From contig CAUJLY010000003.1 in NCBI GenBank assembly GCA_963281155.1, positions 6,014,001-6,078,000 of the forward strand: a DNA stretch of 64,000 nucleotides. The letters run 5' to 3'. Origin of the DNA: Rhabditophanes sp. KR3021. Taxonomy: Eukaryota > Nematoda > Chromadorea > Rhabditida > Alloionematidae. The translations under genes were made by a program, and so were the position numbers. This document shows, piece by piece, positions 1 through 12,400 of the stretch. The notes under the pieces are model-generated. The model did not search any database and had not been told where the DNA came from. It saw only the letters and a program-made list of their open reading frames with translations. The first letter of the stretch is position 1; the number at the start of each line of letters is the position of its first letter.

Positions 1-930
1 GGTGATGATGTAAGACATAAAATGATTCATTATTTAATTAGTTTCACTTAAGAACCAATTCTGGGACAGTAATAGATTTAATCTAGAGAATGAAGACATG
101 CTGAAAGACACTATTTATTTTCCCAAGAATACCCTTAAAATCACCAGAACAAAACCCTTTCCACGAACAATCTTCCTCGGAATCAAGTGGTTCTCAGCAA
201 AAGACATTGGCCTACCCCCAAACTCTTTCCAACTTTTAAACGTGAATTTATAGACCGTATTTGAGTGAACGATACATTAAGTATAGACGCACCACGCTCT
301 TTGAAAGATAATACCATGAGGTAGGATTTTTCACCTGTTGGCTAAGTTGTTTGTGGAGACAGACTATAACTTAGCCAAGGATTACAAGTTACAACAAAAA
401 AACATGAAAACTTTTATGTTGACCAGGAGCTGTTTTAGTTTTACTGGTTGGGGTTACTGTTTCTTGGTGGCAGTCCCCGCATTCTCTTTTTTATTTAGAA
501 GATAAAAGTTTGGAGACTTTAGGGTTGTTTGGCGATTTCAGTGATTAGTTGTAGCCAAATGGACTTGTCTCGTCAAAAGAACAAAAAAATGTTTATAACT
601 TCAAAAAGACAAAAAAATGTTTATAACCCAAAAAACCAAAAAATATGACGAACCTCTACTCCCAATATCATGTTCCCCAAATTTCTTCCAAAAGTCAATC
701 AGAAACTAATGTAATTATTTTATATCAACAAATTCAAAAAAGAATAAAGCACACACATGTATATTTGTTAGTAATTTTGTGATTCAATTAAAAATAAACT
801 TAATTATGCAATTTTTATTATTTGGTATCAAAAAATGAATATTAAATACAAATTTTGCTGAATCAAAATAAATTTGCCACCTTGATATGTTAATTTTAGG
901 TGATATCTAAAAATTTGAATTTTAAATTAT
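1..930. other. Intergenic, no gene recognised
   Basis: No long open frame, tRNA-like sequence or conserved protein fragment could be found. The only structure seen is a short direct repeat near 581-628. The right end merges into the promoter of the gene that starts at 982. Confidence 0.5.
581..628. repeat. Two-copy 20-bp direct repeat
   Basis: ACAAAAAAATGTTTATAAC occurs at 581 and again at 609, a 28-bp period. It may be chance in AT-rich DNA or a decayed tandem repeat; no function is inferred. Confidence 0.5.
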
Positions 931-932
931 CA

Positions 933-940
933 TATAAAAG
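933..940 (+). promoter_or_regulatory. TATA box (TATAAAAG)
   Basis: TATAAAAG lies 42 bp upstream of the ATG at 982, the right distance for a short 5' leader. The context fits a core promoter for the secreted/membrane protein gene that follows. Confidence 0.55.
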
Positions 941-981
941 ACAAAGGTGGGGAATAAATTTCATCTGCTTAGTTACAAATT

Positions 982-2568
982 ATGAAGGTGTTGTTTATTT
1001 TTGCTTTGCTGTTGGGTGGATGTCTGGCTAATCCTATTCCTGTTGGGCAAGTTATCAAATTTGATGAGACTATGACTAATATTGTTGGTGCGACTTCGGA
1101 CAATATCAAGAAACAGTTTCAATTGAAGGTTCCTCTGGGTAATATTGGTGTTTATAGTCATTTGGTTTATAAGGTTGTTTGCAAAACAGATAATGAAGTC
1201 ATTTATAAAGAAAGATTTGCATCTGCTATTCGATTTGGAACGTCTGAATTTGGAGTTGCATCTGTTAAATTTGACTATGAGATTATAAAGTACTATACGG
1301 AGTTTAACTGCACATTTGACTTTTGGGGCAGAGAACTGGTTGAACCTTTTGATGAGTGGCATTTGCAGAGAAGCAATTTCAGCTACAAGAATGAAAACAA
1401 ACAGTTGCAATTTAACGAAGACTTGGTTGTCGATAATATCAAATTGGTTAGAATAAAGGCTCCACGGATATCTGGCTCAAGTCTAGGCTGCCGAGCCACA
1501 GTTAATAATAAATTGTTTGAGAAAATCTATCCAAATTCAACTCTAAATTACGATTGCAATGGAAGGAGTTTCACAATTTCGAGTGTGAATTCGTCTATAA
1601 GCTATTCCCTTACCATTAAGTATTTCTCAAATTACACTGTTAAGTACAACTTAAAATTCTATCAGAAAAGTCTATTAGAATATGCCTTTACAAATTACAC
1701 CTTCACAGCAGAAGTCTACACTAACCAAAGCTACATAAGTTCCATAGATGAAAACAATCAACAAATCAAGTTTGCTTTTAATTTAACTGACTCTGGTGGC
1801 AATGTCCAATATGGCCCTTTAGATGGTGTTGATTATTATGTGTCGATTCAATTGATCTCTAATTACAATGCCGAAATAATCTTTTGCTATGCCGGTAAAT
1901 TGTATCCAGGAAACATTCTTTCTTGTCTAATCAATGATGCAACATTATTTGATTTGTGGTATATGCAAGTACAGATTGTGGTAACAGCAAAAATTGGCAA
2001 TCAGTTTTACACCACCTACAGATCACCATTGAACGACCACGTAATCGGCGACAACATCATAATCAAACCCAAGAATGTAATCCGCAAAAAGTTACTTCTG
2101 AATTCCAGTACAGATTTCAAATTTGGTTGCATCATGCCGAACAAGTCACTCCGTGGGGCTGAATTACAAGCCTTTTATTACTTGAACAATCAAGTTCCAG
2201 ACACTTTTTACATCCTTCGTAATTACATAAGTCAGGCACGGCTGAAGACTTTTTACTCTATCGAAACGGTAAATTCAATTTATTATGTCAAAGATAGTAG
2301 AAACGAATTTGGCGATGATTTTGAGGTTGTTTGTGATTACAGAAAGACTGGAGACAAGACGAATAGGCATAATTTGCAGCTTATTTATAATTTGCATAGA
2401 GAAAATGGAAGTAAAGCGAAGGAAAGGAAAGAGATTTATGCTCCTAAAAACCTAAGGAAGAAAAGGTTTGGGCCATTTGATTATATCTTCTTTGAACCAT
2501 CTTGTATTTTATTCATGATTTTTATTATGCTGGTTCATTGGTTCATTATTGATGCTCTGTCGGAGTAA
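982..2568 (+). CDS. Single-pass membrane glycoprotein, unknown family
   Basis: An intronless 528-residue protein. The N-terminus has a clear signal peptide (MKVLFIFALLLGGCLA) and there is one hydrophobic helix near the C-terminus (about residues 500-523) followed by a short tail, so it is probably a type I membrane protein. The ectodomain has many N-glycosylation sequons (NCT, NFS, NST, NSS, NYT, NQS, NLT, NKS, NGS) and scattered cysteines and looks beta-rich. A basic RKKR motif lies directly before the last helix and could be a furin-type cleavage site that would shed the ectodomain. A TATA box lies 42 bp upstream. I do not recognise the family. The long single exon is unusual beside its intron-containing neighbours and could point to retroposition or a fast-evolving surface protein. 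Confidence 0.8.
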   Translation: MKVLFIFALLLGGCLANPIPVGQVIKFDETMTNIVGATSDNIKKQFQLKVPLGNIGVYSHLVYKVVCKTDNEVIYKERFASAIRFGTSEFGVASVKFDYEIIKYYTEFNCTFDFWGRELVEPFDEWHLQRSNFSYKNENKQLQFNEDLVVDNIKLVRIKAPRISGSSLGCRATVNNKLFEKIYPNSTLNYDCNGRSFTISSVNSSISYSLTIKYFSNYTVKYNLKFYQKSLLEYAFTNYTFTAEVYTNQSYISSIDENNQQIKFAFNLTDSGGNVQYGPLDGVDYYVSIQLISNYNAEIIFCYAGKLYPGNILSCLINDATLFDLWYMQVQIVVTAKIGNQFYTTYRSPLNDHVIGDNIIIKPKNVIRKKLLLNSSTDFKFGCIMPNKSLRGAELQAFYYLNNQVPDTFYILRNYISQARLKTFYSIETVNSIYYVKDSRNEFGDDFEVVCDYRKTGDKTNRHNLQLIYNLHRENGSKAKERKEIYAPKNLRKKRFGPFDYIFFEPSCILFMIFIMLVHWFIIDALSE

Positions 2569-2921
2569 ATTGCTTTCGTTGGGGAATGTAGTCCTCGTCC
2601 TTGGGAATGGCTTAGCTGATTGAAGATCTCTCTAAAGAAGAACTATAGTTAAGTACCTACTTATATGATTAATTATCTAAGTTTCTATATTTTAACCAAC
2701 GCTCATACTTAATTATTTTTTATTTTAATAAATTCATTGTTCTTGACGAGTTGTTTTAGTTAATTTTGCGCAATAACCTTTATTCCAACCATATTTGTAA
2801 AGACATCATATTCCAACCACAAAATGCCTATATCTCAGCACGACCATATATTTAAACGAGCGCACTATACTAGACTCTTGACTATTCGCATTGCATATTT
2901 GCACCGTAAATTGGGGTAATC
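2569..2921. other. Intergenic between membrane protein and Asf1
   Basis: About 350 bp with an AATAAA-type signal (TTTTAATAAATTC near 2723) that probably ends the upstream transcript. The remainder should hold the asf1 promoter; no further motif is recognised. Confidence 0.5.
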
Positions 2922-3764
2922 ATGTCTAATCTTATCGTTATCAAGGAAGTTAATTTCCCCGAAAATCCTGCAAAATTCACGGATATTCTCAAAGTTGGCA
3001 TTCAATTTGAATGCAGTGAAGCAACTGATGGAGGTACGTTTTGATGAGAAGTAAATTTGATGATAATTGACTATTTAGAGACCAAATTTGACCTTATTTA
3101 TGTCGGTTCAGCTAAGTCACGTGAATTTGATCAGATTTTGGATACAATTACGTTTGAAACTATTCCAGTTGGTGTTCATACTGTTCATTTTGAGGTACGT
3201 TGATAATATGGATCAAAGTTAATGATTGTCTTTTAGGTGAAGCATCCAGATATTTCAAAGATTCCAAAGGAAGACCTTACTGGTGTGACTGCTATTATCC
3301 TTGATTGCTACTACAAGGAACAACTTTTTATGCAAACATCTTGGTTCTGTGCTGTCAATTACACGACCGACGAGCTCATTGAAAATCCACCGACTGTCCC
3401 AATGCCAGAACAACTAACTAGAAACATTGACAAAGAAGATGTCCGTGTTGTCGTTTACGACATCAAATGGAAGGCAACCGATGCCGATATTCCCCTTTCA
3501 GACGAACCCAAAGATGGTGATGAAGCCGAAATCGTGTTCTCAGCTAATCCATTCTCTCATGACGAAATCGCCAAATTTAATGACGAAATCAGTGAAGACG
3601 AATTTGGTTCAGACAATGAAAATGACAACGACTCTCTTGATCTTTGCGAAAGTGATGCCGAATCTGATGGGAGTGATGATGCTGAACTTGCCGATATTGC
3701 TGAAGAGTCAATCGTCGCTCAAGAAGCTAGCCAAGGAGACAAAGATGTTCCAATGGAATCATAA
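2922..3764 (+). CDS. asf1: Histone H3-H4 chaperone Asf1
   Basis: Three exons: 2922-3033, 3079-3194 and 3237-3764, with introns of 45 and 42 bp; 251 residues. The N-terminal ~155 residues are the conserved Asf1 immunoglobulin-like fold, with family landmarks such as KFDLIYVGSA, FEVKHPDISKIP, GVTAIILDCYY and the strand RVVVYDIKW. The tail is highly acidic (Asp/Glu/Ser runs), as in fungal and animal Asf1. The family hands H3-H4 dimers to CAF-1 and HIRA and acts in the nucleus during replication and repair; nematode homologues include UNC-85 and ASFL-1. The start follows from the conserved N-terminus MSNLIVIKEVNF. All splice junctions keep frame and the fold shows no missing segment. Confidence 0.96.
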
Positions 3765-4000
3765 TTGGAACAATCAACCAATTTATATCAATTCTATTGG
3801 TGGTCATCAAAACTTTTCTTCACTTTATTTGCTCGGTTTTTTAACTATATGTTTCATGTTCAATCATTTTATCCTCTTCGATTATAAGGTTTTTATGTCA
3901 TGAATATCTGATTTTATTAATTAAATGAAGTTATGTTTGTCGGTTAAGCGATTGTCGCTTTTAATATCTAAATTTCTCTGATAATTGTTGTTAACATAAA

Positions 4001-4010
4001 TTTGTTTAGA
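4001..4010 (+). other. Probable trans-splice acceptor before the PP2A subunit ATG
   Basis: TTTGTTTAG ends one base before the ATG at 4011, and no upstream coding exon fits. This is the usual arrangement for spliced-leader addition in nematodes. A short non-coding cis-exon upstream is the alternative. Confidence 0.45.
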
Positions 4011-5268
4011 ATGGAGCGAGAAAGGGTAACCTACTACAACCCAATCGAAAGATCAGAACTTACTGATATCTTAAAAAATGCCGACCCCGAACGAATCAAG
4101 CAACTCAAAAGGGCAAACTACCAAGCCTATCTAAAGGACTGCGTGCCCTCCCGTTCTGAAGTTGATAAAATGGTAATGAAAATGTTTGATGAACTAGACT
4201 TATGCACAAGCGATGTAAATGAAAAAGTCTGTACATATGATGAAATGAACGCCTGCATCTCAATGTTCGCGGCAAAAGACAAAAGATACCTTCAAAAAAG
4301 TTTGTTGCCTGTCTTCTTAGCCTACAAAAATTACGACAATCGCAATGGCAAATTAAGATTGCCTGAAATTCAATACTTCATGAAGAAAAAACTGGACAAA
4401 TTAGATTTGCACAAAAAATTAGTGGCTTATGATGGTGGTTTTTCAGGATACCTTAGTCGGCATCAATTCGAACAGTTTATTAGAGATTCACTTATGGGAT
4501 ACCATTCGAATTATTTTAATTCGCAGTCTAAGAGATTCTTTGAAGAATGTGTCCAACATGCAATATTTAAGTTCGATTTTTTTGAACTTTGTAAACAAAA
4601 GAAGAAGTATGATATTAGCAAGTTGCTGTTGAGTGCTGTTTTGGAAGAATTTGAGGAAGTTTTTGAATTGCCGTTGGAAAATAATAGTAATTGGTTTTGT
4701 CCTGCCAAGGTCACTGGATTTAAGACGGCTTTTTCTAATTTGGATTTGGAAGATAAGAATTATTTGAGGTTGGATGAGCTTAAAAGACTTGACTCTAACT
4801 ACACTGACATCTTTTATGAAAGAGTCTTCGAGAAGTTCAAAAATAGTGACAATGAAGTCTCCCTGGCGCAGTTCAAAAAACTGTTCCTCCTGCTAGAGAA
4901 TCGACATGAGTATGCCTGTCAAAAAATATTATTTCAAATGCTGGACATTAATGAGGATGGTTTTCTTTGCTACCACGATTTACTCAGATGGTTCAACAGT
5001 ATGAAAGCCGTATTTACTCAAAATAAGGAAGAGGACTTTCCTACTCCCATTGACTTCATTAATCAAATGTTTGATTTTCTTTTGATTCCTTCGAAGGAAA
5101 ATGCGAGGTAAGTTAATGGTGTTGTGGATTTATTAATTGATCTTTTTTAGAATCACATTCGCGCAGATATTCCAATCACGTAAAGGAGCTCAGTTTTATG
5201 GAATGATGATCAATAGTATGCTTTATTTGACTTTTGAATCTCCAGATGATTCTGGAGGTGAGGAGTAG
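4011..5268 (+). CDS. ppp2r3c: PP2A B''-type regulatory subunit (PPP2R3C/RSA-1-like)
   Basis: Two exons, 4011-5107 and 5151-5268, give 404 residues. The closest family is PPP2R3C (G5PR). Shared landmarks are NWF in the middle, the EF-hand-like block LLLENRHEYACQKILFQMLD with its DINEDGFL loop, and the helix near FINQMFDFLLIP that precedes a C-terminal segment supplied by exon 2. The family directs PP2A; in C. elegans the B'' protein RSA-1 recruits PP2A to centrosomes. The DINEDGFLCYHD loop has good Ca-binding spacing; the other EF-hand region (LDLEDKNYLRLDEL) is less canonical. The preceding TTTGTTTAG suggests spliced-leader addition. Length is close to the family norm. Confidence 0.85.
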
Positions 5269-5471
5269 AAAACTATATCACTAACCGTATCAACACATTT
5301 TTTAATTATACAAGAATAAATTATTTAATTTCAGTTCCTTCTATTTTTTGTTTACCTCCTTGCGACTATCTTTTCCATAACAAACCAAAAAACATCTAGG
5401 CGGCCCATCCATCCACCTATAAATTCCATCAAATTTAGTTTCAACCACCATACTAAATTTTTAAATTACAA

Positions 5472-6278
5472 ATGAAATCTAATAAATATGACTTTTCTTA
5501 TCTACAAAGAATACCGGTAGTCATGTTTGTTTTAATTATCCTAGTCAGTGCTTTTTACTGGGTAAAAACTCATACTAATATACGAAATGACCAGTTAGGT
5601 GAACTAAAATCCTTTGCGCCTATTTCCAAAGATGTGTTTTTGGAGAGTAATTATACTATTTATGGAGGTAATTTAGTTGTTTACGAGGGAGACGTTTTTC
5701 TGGTTGATATATTTGAAGCTATTTTTGTGAATAAAACTAGTTTGTAGGTTGAAAGTACTTTTAATTTGATTTTAATTTTTTAAAGGAAAATGAATAGAAG
5801 TACTTTGATCCGAACTCTGAAACAACCAAATGAATGGAAAATGTATACTATTCGGAAAGATCCATTCACTCGTTTCCTTCACAATTATGCCACATTTTGC
5901 CAATTTAAAGACTGCCTCAATTGCTCAGACGACTTGAAATGCTTCCTAGACAAACTCCACCTGATAGTGACCTCGAGCTCAATAAAAACTACAAACCCCC
6001 TCTCCTCCTTCTTCCCCTACATCTGGAGAACCAATTTGAAGTCAGACATCCAAAAATACATCCGCATTCAAGAAAACGACACCAGACCATTGAACCGTCT
6101 AATGCATCAATTCAATATCACCAACCTAAACTTACTTTCTTTAGCCAGACCACAAATACCACATAACGTAACCTCAATTGAACAGTCGCTCTTAACAAGC
6201 AAAGCACTACTGCACACATTCACATCCATTTACTTTCACGATTTCGTTGTGTTTGGCTTTGAATTGCCACTATTTTGA
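5472..6278 (+). CDS. Carbohydrate sulfotransferase-like protein, possibly inactive
   Basis: Two exons, 5472-5743 and 5786-6278 (254 residues); the 42-bp intron removes an in-frame TAG. The N-terminus has a cytosolic stretch and one membrane anchor (VVMFVLIILVSAFYWV), giving the type II topology of Golgi sulfotransferases. The C-terminal half matches the nematode Sulfotransfer_2-type family: a 3'-phosphate motif (MYTIRKDPFTRFLHNY), a Cys-rich CQFKDCLNCSDDLKCF block and the end YFHDFVVFGFELP. The 5'-phosphosulfate loop (an lC.I.K..ST-like motif) expected between the anchor and the 3'-phosphate motif is not present. Either an exon has been lost or the enzyme is degenerate. The family uses PAPS to sulfate glycans in the Golgi. 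Confidence 0.75.
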
Positions 6279-6502
6279 GACATTTCACTATACTCAAAAA
6301 AGGTCAACCTTTAATTTTTATTAAATGGCCTTCTTTGTCGAAAGAATTTGTGTCTTTAATAAAAGTATATTACTAACCACTTGTTTTCTTTTTTGTATCT
6401 ATTCAACCACAAATTATTGTCGGTCAGTTAAAAAGTTACTTTTAACAAATAAAACTTGTATTTAATATTTTTGACTAGTAATAACTAACCTGGAAAATAA
6501 AT

Positions 6503-8097
6503 ATGTCTATGAGGTATGGAAAAATTTATTATTATGATAGGATGGGGAATAAAGTGCAGACGGAGGCTCCATATGTTAAAGGTATTTTTGGGATCATTGT
6601 CTTTGTGTTTATTTATGGTAATTTGAAGGTGATTTGGACTTGACAGTTGGCCAGAGAATGAATTTGGATGGTGGAAGGTATGGGACCTCCTTCGGGGGTA
6701 ATATTATGCATGATTCGGAGATGGAACTGGTTCCGATGCCTGATTCTGGGAGTGAGAAAGGCTATAGACAGGATATACCCGAAGAATTAGATAGGATGGT
6801 GTTGGAAAACGAGAGTTTTGGCAATAAGTTCGGTCAAAGTAATAGGTTTGGAGAAAGTGCCAAGTTTAGAGATAATGGCGGTAGTATCAAACTTGGAGAT
6901 AGTGACAGATCCTTTGGTGATGGAGTTCCTTTCGATTTGCCTGAGTCCAGACTTCCTTTCAATGGAGCCAAAATTGACTTGAACAGAGATTCGAGTATCA
7001 ATAACCTAAACAATTTGGATAGTCCGATCCACAGAAAGGTTGTTGAGATGAATGGAGAAAGTTGCACAATAATTGACGATGGCCTTTGTTCAGCCTGTTG
7101 CAGACACGACACTTTCGCTATGGCTGAACATGAAAGAGCCGATCTGACTCATCAACTACATGAACATATTAGAGCAGTCAATGCAGACTTGATTAACCGA
7201 CCAAAAACAGAAATTTATCCCATGAACGTATTACCGCCCTTTGACCGAATTGAAACAGATGAAAGCAGAATGGATGCCTACAACAAAAAAGCCGAATACC
7301 GCAAAGAACTGGAAGACGACATGGAAAGAAGGCGAATGCAGCAAATTCGTGAAATCGACGAGGAAAAGTTTCAAAACAACAAACGCAATACCCTTGATGC
7401 TATGTTATATGCCGAAGAAAAGAAAGCATCAGCATTAAAAGTAAATGACATTAAAAATTTGAATGAAACTCTTCTACTAAATCAAATGAATAGTAAAAAG
7501 TTTGTGAAAAGAGATTCTCTCGAATGGTGGGAAAGAAGACCTGCTTATGGAATAGATGGAAGGAGCATTAACGAGATGGTTGATAATAATGAGCAGCTTA
7601 AGAACCAATTAGCTAAACAGAAAGGCTTGCAGATGGCTGCCGACAATTTGGAAGCTTATAAGAAAAATTTGTCGAGGGAAGATGAAGCTGCGCGGGAATA
7701 TCAAAGACAAAAGTATGGGATGCTACGTGGCGATATTACTGAACAAGCTCGACTTATCAGAGATAAAGAAATTCAATTGGAAGAAGACAGACAAAAGAAC
7801 CAAGCTTGGAAAGCTGATGTCTATGACAAATGGGCTACGGAACATGCGAAGCATGACAAAAAGTACCGCATCCTCCAAGATTACCACCAAGGCGACCGTG
7901 GAACCGTCTTCAAATCCAAATTCGGCACTGACCCTGACCAATTCCAAAAACGCCAACAAAGAGTCCTTGACATCGAAATGGCGAATGAAGCAGAAAGAAT
8001 AAAAAGATTAGGCGAATCTGGTCAATTGCTCCAACACGGTGCAGCTCACACAATCCACCGTTGTAGACGTTGTCACAAAGTATTAAGACAAAATTAA
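6503..8097 (+). CDS. Charged coiled-coil protein, unknown family
   Basis: Two exons, 6503-6581 and 6629-8097 (515 residues). The first ~150 residues are low-complexity (Gly, Asn, Ser, Asp, with repeated FG-type steps such as SFGNKFGQSNRFGES). A short Cys motif, GLCSACCRHD, follows. Residues ~190-480 are nearly all charged alpha-helix (RKELEDDMERRRMQQIREID and later blocks), predicted coiled coil. The C-terminus ends in CRRCHK, a second CxxC-type pair. The Y.KELE.Q+ style is reminiscent of ciliary or centrosomal coiled-coil proteins (CSPP1/CCDC66 type), but that is only a resemblance. Exon 1 is assigned from a good ATG and a phase-correct 47-bp intron. Confidence 0.7.
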
Positions 8098-9433
8098 GTA
8101 CATACTTCCGTTTGCTATAAAACGCTAAAAATACACCAAAACTACTGCCACCTTTTATCTTGACTTTTTATCTTTCATCTTTTTTATTGTAAAAGTGTGT
8201 AATAAATTGATTTTCGAATATGTTTCTTCATCTATAGTTAAATGTTTAAAAGATTTCTATATTTGGCTAAAGATATATTATACATATTTATTGACGTTTG
8301 ATTGTATACATTTTCTATTAGATCACCTGTCTAAAACATCGAATCAGTATTCTACAGCAATCTATTTATATAAACAGCCGTCTTCTATACTAATTTAAAC
8401 TCTTGATTAATCCCAAACTCTACATAGACCTCTATGAAAACGAAAAATTGAAAAAATAATTATTTACCCTCAAAATGCCTTATGTACGCAGCTTTATTTA
8501 ACAAATTTGCGAGTCCCTTTCCTACCTCAATTAACAAATATATTTCACCTTTTGAAGAGGAAAGTAGCTTTTGTTATTATTATTATATGTGAGCTTAATG
8601 GAGATGAGTGAGTGTTTATATCTACTTGATCAAGGTGTATTGACCACTCTTTTAGTTTACTTTGTAGGGAAGGTGATTTTGATTTTAGGTGGCCCCAAGT
8701 ATCTATTTTCAAGTGGATGGCAAAGGACAGGTGTGAGGTGTAGTTTTTGTTTGGATAGGATCTGAGCTGGGAGCTATAAAAGGGTGGATGGGATGGAGAA
8801 TAGTCATTATCAGAGGTATAATAGTTGTAGATCATTTAGATCACTTTCACATTAAAAATGTATCAAGTTTTCTAAGTAGTAGTGCCGCAGGTAGCAGATT
8901 TTAGTTACTCCTTGTACACATCTGCTTAAAAAACTTGTACGTTTTAGAGAATCAAAGTGATTATAGTTGGTTGGGTATTTTATAAGTTATCATAATATTT
9001 TGTTTGGAAATAATATAATCCGTAGCTAGAAAATACCAAAAGTTGTTTTTGATGGGAATGCATTAATATTTTTATACATATCCCATAAATTCATCAATAT
9101 CCACATCTTAATTACCATATAGTCAATTAATTTGATGTGAAAAGAAAGCTTCCCAATAAACATATGCGAATAAAGAAGTATCTTTTATTTGATGAGATAT
9201 AGTTGTAACGGTAAAGAGTCATTGCATACATTAAGGTGGTAAAAAACGCTCTCATAGGATAAATAACTATAAATCGTTTCGACTTATATTTGAAGGTCGC
9301 ACCTTTGTCTTTGGTATATTTTGGTGGTGTACATGGCAATCAACGTTATTGTCAACTTGCGACAACATACAATTTTGGACTATACTCTCCAACTGACTAT
9401 AAAATATTATTGAACTGTTATTTGTGATATTAG
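8098..9433. other. Intergenic, contains an orphan TATA box
   Basis: About 1.3 kb without a convincing gene. Open frames on both strands lack domain or codon-use support. TATAAAAG at 8775-8782 sits in a GC-richer patch but is not followed by a coding frame. Confidence 0.5.
8775..8782 (+). promoter_or_regulatory. Orphan TATA box
   Basis: GCTATAAAAGGG is a strong core promoter match. The first downstream ATG (8857) opens only five codons before a stop. It may drive a non-coding RNA, be left from a lost gene, or be chance. Confidence 0.3.
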
Positions 9434-12400
9434 ATGAATCCATCGCACTTGGCTTATTTAATTGAAGAAGCGGGTATAGCTTACTCCTCTCAGTCGTATG
9501 CAGAAGCTCTAAAACTATGCAACAAAGCCATCTTGATGGATAAGACGAATCATGTTTTGTTTGGTAATAAGTCGGCGATCTTGGTGAAAGTGGGGAGATT
9601 TCAAGAGGCTGTAGAGGAAGCTGAGTATGCTATTAATTTAGAGGCATCCTGGTCAAAGGTGAGGTTTCTTAGTTTGTCAGAATAGTTGATTATTGTTTGG
9701 GTAGGCATATTTCAGGAAGGGCGAGGCTCACAAATGTTTGGGGAATGTAGAGGAGGCCATGGTTTCATTTGCGGAGGGGTTGGCGGTTGATGTAGAGAAT
9801 GATCAGTTGTTGGATGCACTTATTCAGATGGGTCTGCATAGTTCTATCAAGGATGCGTTTGGACCTATATTGGAAAGTGTCAAAGCTTTACATTTAGAAT
9901 CTTCTCCATTCGTTATAATTTCGGTGTTTGGGCAAGAATTATTAGCACAAAAAAAAGTGAATCATGCAGTAAGGATGCTTTTAATAGCTCTACGAATTAA
10001 CTCAGACTCGATCAAGCTAAAAGAAAGTGTGGTGGGGGCATTGTCAAAAGCATATCATTTGGCGGGAAACACCAAAAAGTGTATCGAATGCCTTGAGTTC
10101 CAGGTTAATTTGTGCGAAATGTTAGATGATTTTAAGGGGATAGTCTCGATTTATAAGCATTTGTCGGTTATTTATGTGAGAGAAAGGTTGTTTAAGGAGG
10201 GTATTGAGAGTTTGAAGAAAGCGTTGAATTGTGAACGGAAGGGGGGCTTGGATGTGAGGGAGACTTTGTTTCAGATAGCGGACATTTATCTATGGATTAA
10301 GGATTGGAAAGGAATGGATGAGGTGACGGGGCAGATGTTAAATGAAATTCCAGAGGATGGGGAAGTTTATTGGATATTGGGGAGGATGTTTATGATTCAA
10401 AAGGAATTTGAAAAAGCTGAGGATTGTCTTGACTATGGGAGGAGATTTATGGTGGATGAAGGTGATAAGTTATTGGGACGTGCTGTGATTTTGAAGTGCA
10501 GAGTGCTGAGGAAGACATTTGTGGATGGGAAAGATTTTGATGCTTTGGAATGCCAAATGGCGCATATTGGAAATGATAAAGCTATTGAAATTTACCATGT
10601 GTTAAGTGAAGTGGCATTGTTGTTGAAAGATATTAAGCTGAGCAAAAGAATTGTTAAAATAGAAATGAAGCTTGCCTTGGAAACAATTGACAATAAAAAG
10701 GTATTAGTTTTAGCGCTGAGCAATTTAAGCAAACTGTACATAGAACTCAAAGACAGCAAAGCAGCATTGAAGGCCAGTCATAAGCAAATGGAAATTGTGT
10801 TTAATAGTGTTAGCACTCTTTTTACCGATGAAATGAAGCTTGAGGTGCGCGTGGGATTAGATTGTGCATTGAAAAATATAAAAGATGATCAAAGATTTGA
10901 GCGTGTTTCAAATTTAGAAGAAATAATTGTGCTGGAAGAAAAGTTGGGTGAAAATGAAGAAACGATAAAATACGTGGTTGAATATATTGAAATCTGCAGA
11001 TTATTCAATTACGATGCAAAAAAGGCAGAAGCATTAGCAAAACTAGAATCTCTAACAAAAGTTGAATTTAAATGGATGTTTCTAAATTGCAAGGCAAGCG
11101 AAAGCTATAATCTATCGAAATTCGAAGATGCCATAACTCTGTTGACAGAAGCATTAATGTTAGTTCAGGAAGATGGATTATCAGAGGCTGAATTTGAGAT
11201 AACCAAAAAACTTGGGCAAGCATATGAAAGCGCAAATAAATTAGAGGAGAGTATTATTTATTACGAGCAAGTTTTAAGCCTGGCAAAGGAATTAAGAGAT
11301 ATAAATGGCCTGATTTTTGGATATGAAAAAAATGGGAAGATAAATTTTAGTTTGGGAAATATGAGAGAAGCTCTGGAATGTGTGAAAAGGTTTATTACTT
11401 TAACAACTCTGTACAAAGGGACTGAACAAATAATCTTGGGTATTATTTTGCTAGGTGAAATTTATTGTAAGCAGGAGGAATGGGAATTGGCGCTGCAGGT
11501 TCTACTTAAAGGGAAATGTACATTGGACCAGACGGATACTAAATTAAGGAGAGAAGAAGCTATAATTCATGGAATGATGGGCAAGGTTTATCTAAAACTA
11601 AACAAAAAAGCCAAAGCAATGAGAAGCTTTTGTAGGGAAATAGGTTTACTGAATAATGTCTTAGACTACGAAGGAATGTTGAAATGTTTAGGATTTTTAA
11701 TTTTCGAAAAAAAAGAAGGAAAGGATGTTGAATGGTGCATAAAATTGATAAAAATGAGGCGGTCGTTGGCAAAAAAAGTAGCTGGTGTGGGGGAGGTTGA
11801 TGTTCTTGTTGAGGATAGTTTGGTCTGGAAGGAAATAGGAAAGATAGATGAGACGATTGAATGGTTAGAATTTGGAATTATCAAGGGGATTCAGATTAAT
11901 ATTGATAAAGACAGATTAATTGACATTGTTTTGATGTTTGTGGGTGTTTGCAGAGAAAATAATTGCTGGGGGAAAGCAAGAGAGACGATTCAAATTTTAG
12001 AAAAAATCGAATGTATAAGGAATGATCCGTCATTTTTGATGTGTCAACTTGATTTATGTTATGAAAAGGAAACGATTCTTAACAATTTAATCAGTCAGAA
12101 TGTGTATAATGAGGTTGTTTTATGGCAAATGGTTAAACTGCATTGGCAAAATAGGGTAACGTGTGAACACTGGATAAAGGAATATGGGAAAGTGATATCA
12201 ACCGATTCGTCTAATTTCATAACTATCTTAACCTATTTAAACGAACTTCAGCAGGAAAGACCCGTTTGTGGTGATCGTGTTTGTGAAATTATAAATATTT
12301 CAAATTTTAGACGGGTTCGACACCTGGTCGTAGAAACCTTTTGCTGGCTCAATATTTATGAAGATATAAATGACCCGGATTTGTTGGGAGATGACAACTT

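Noticed and set aside
6503..8097. Assignment to RIB43A-type ciliary proteins
   Set aside because: Only general coiled-coil character is shared; no RIB43A motif could be matched.
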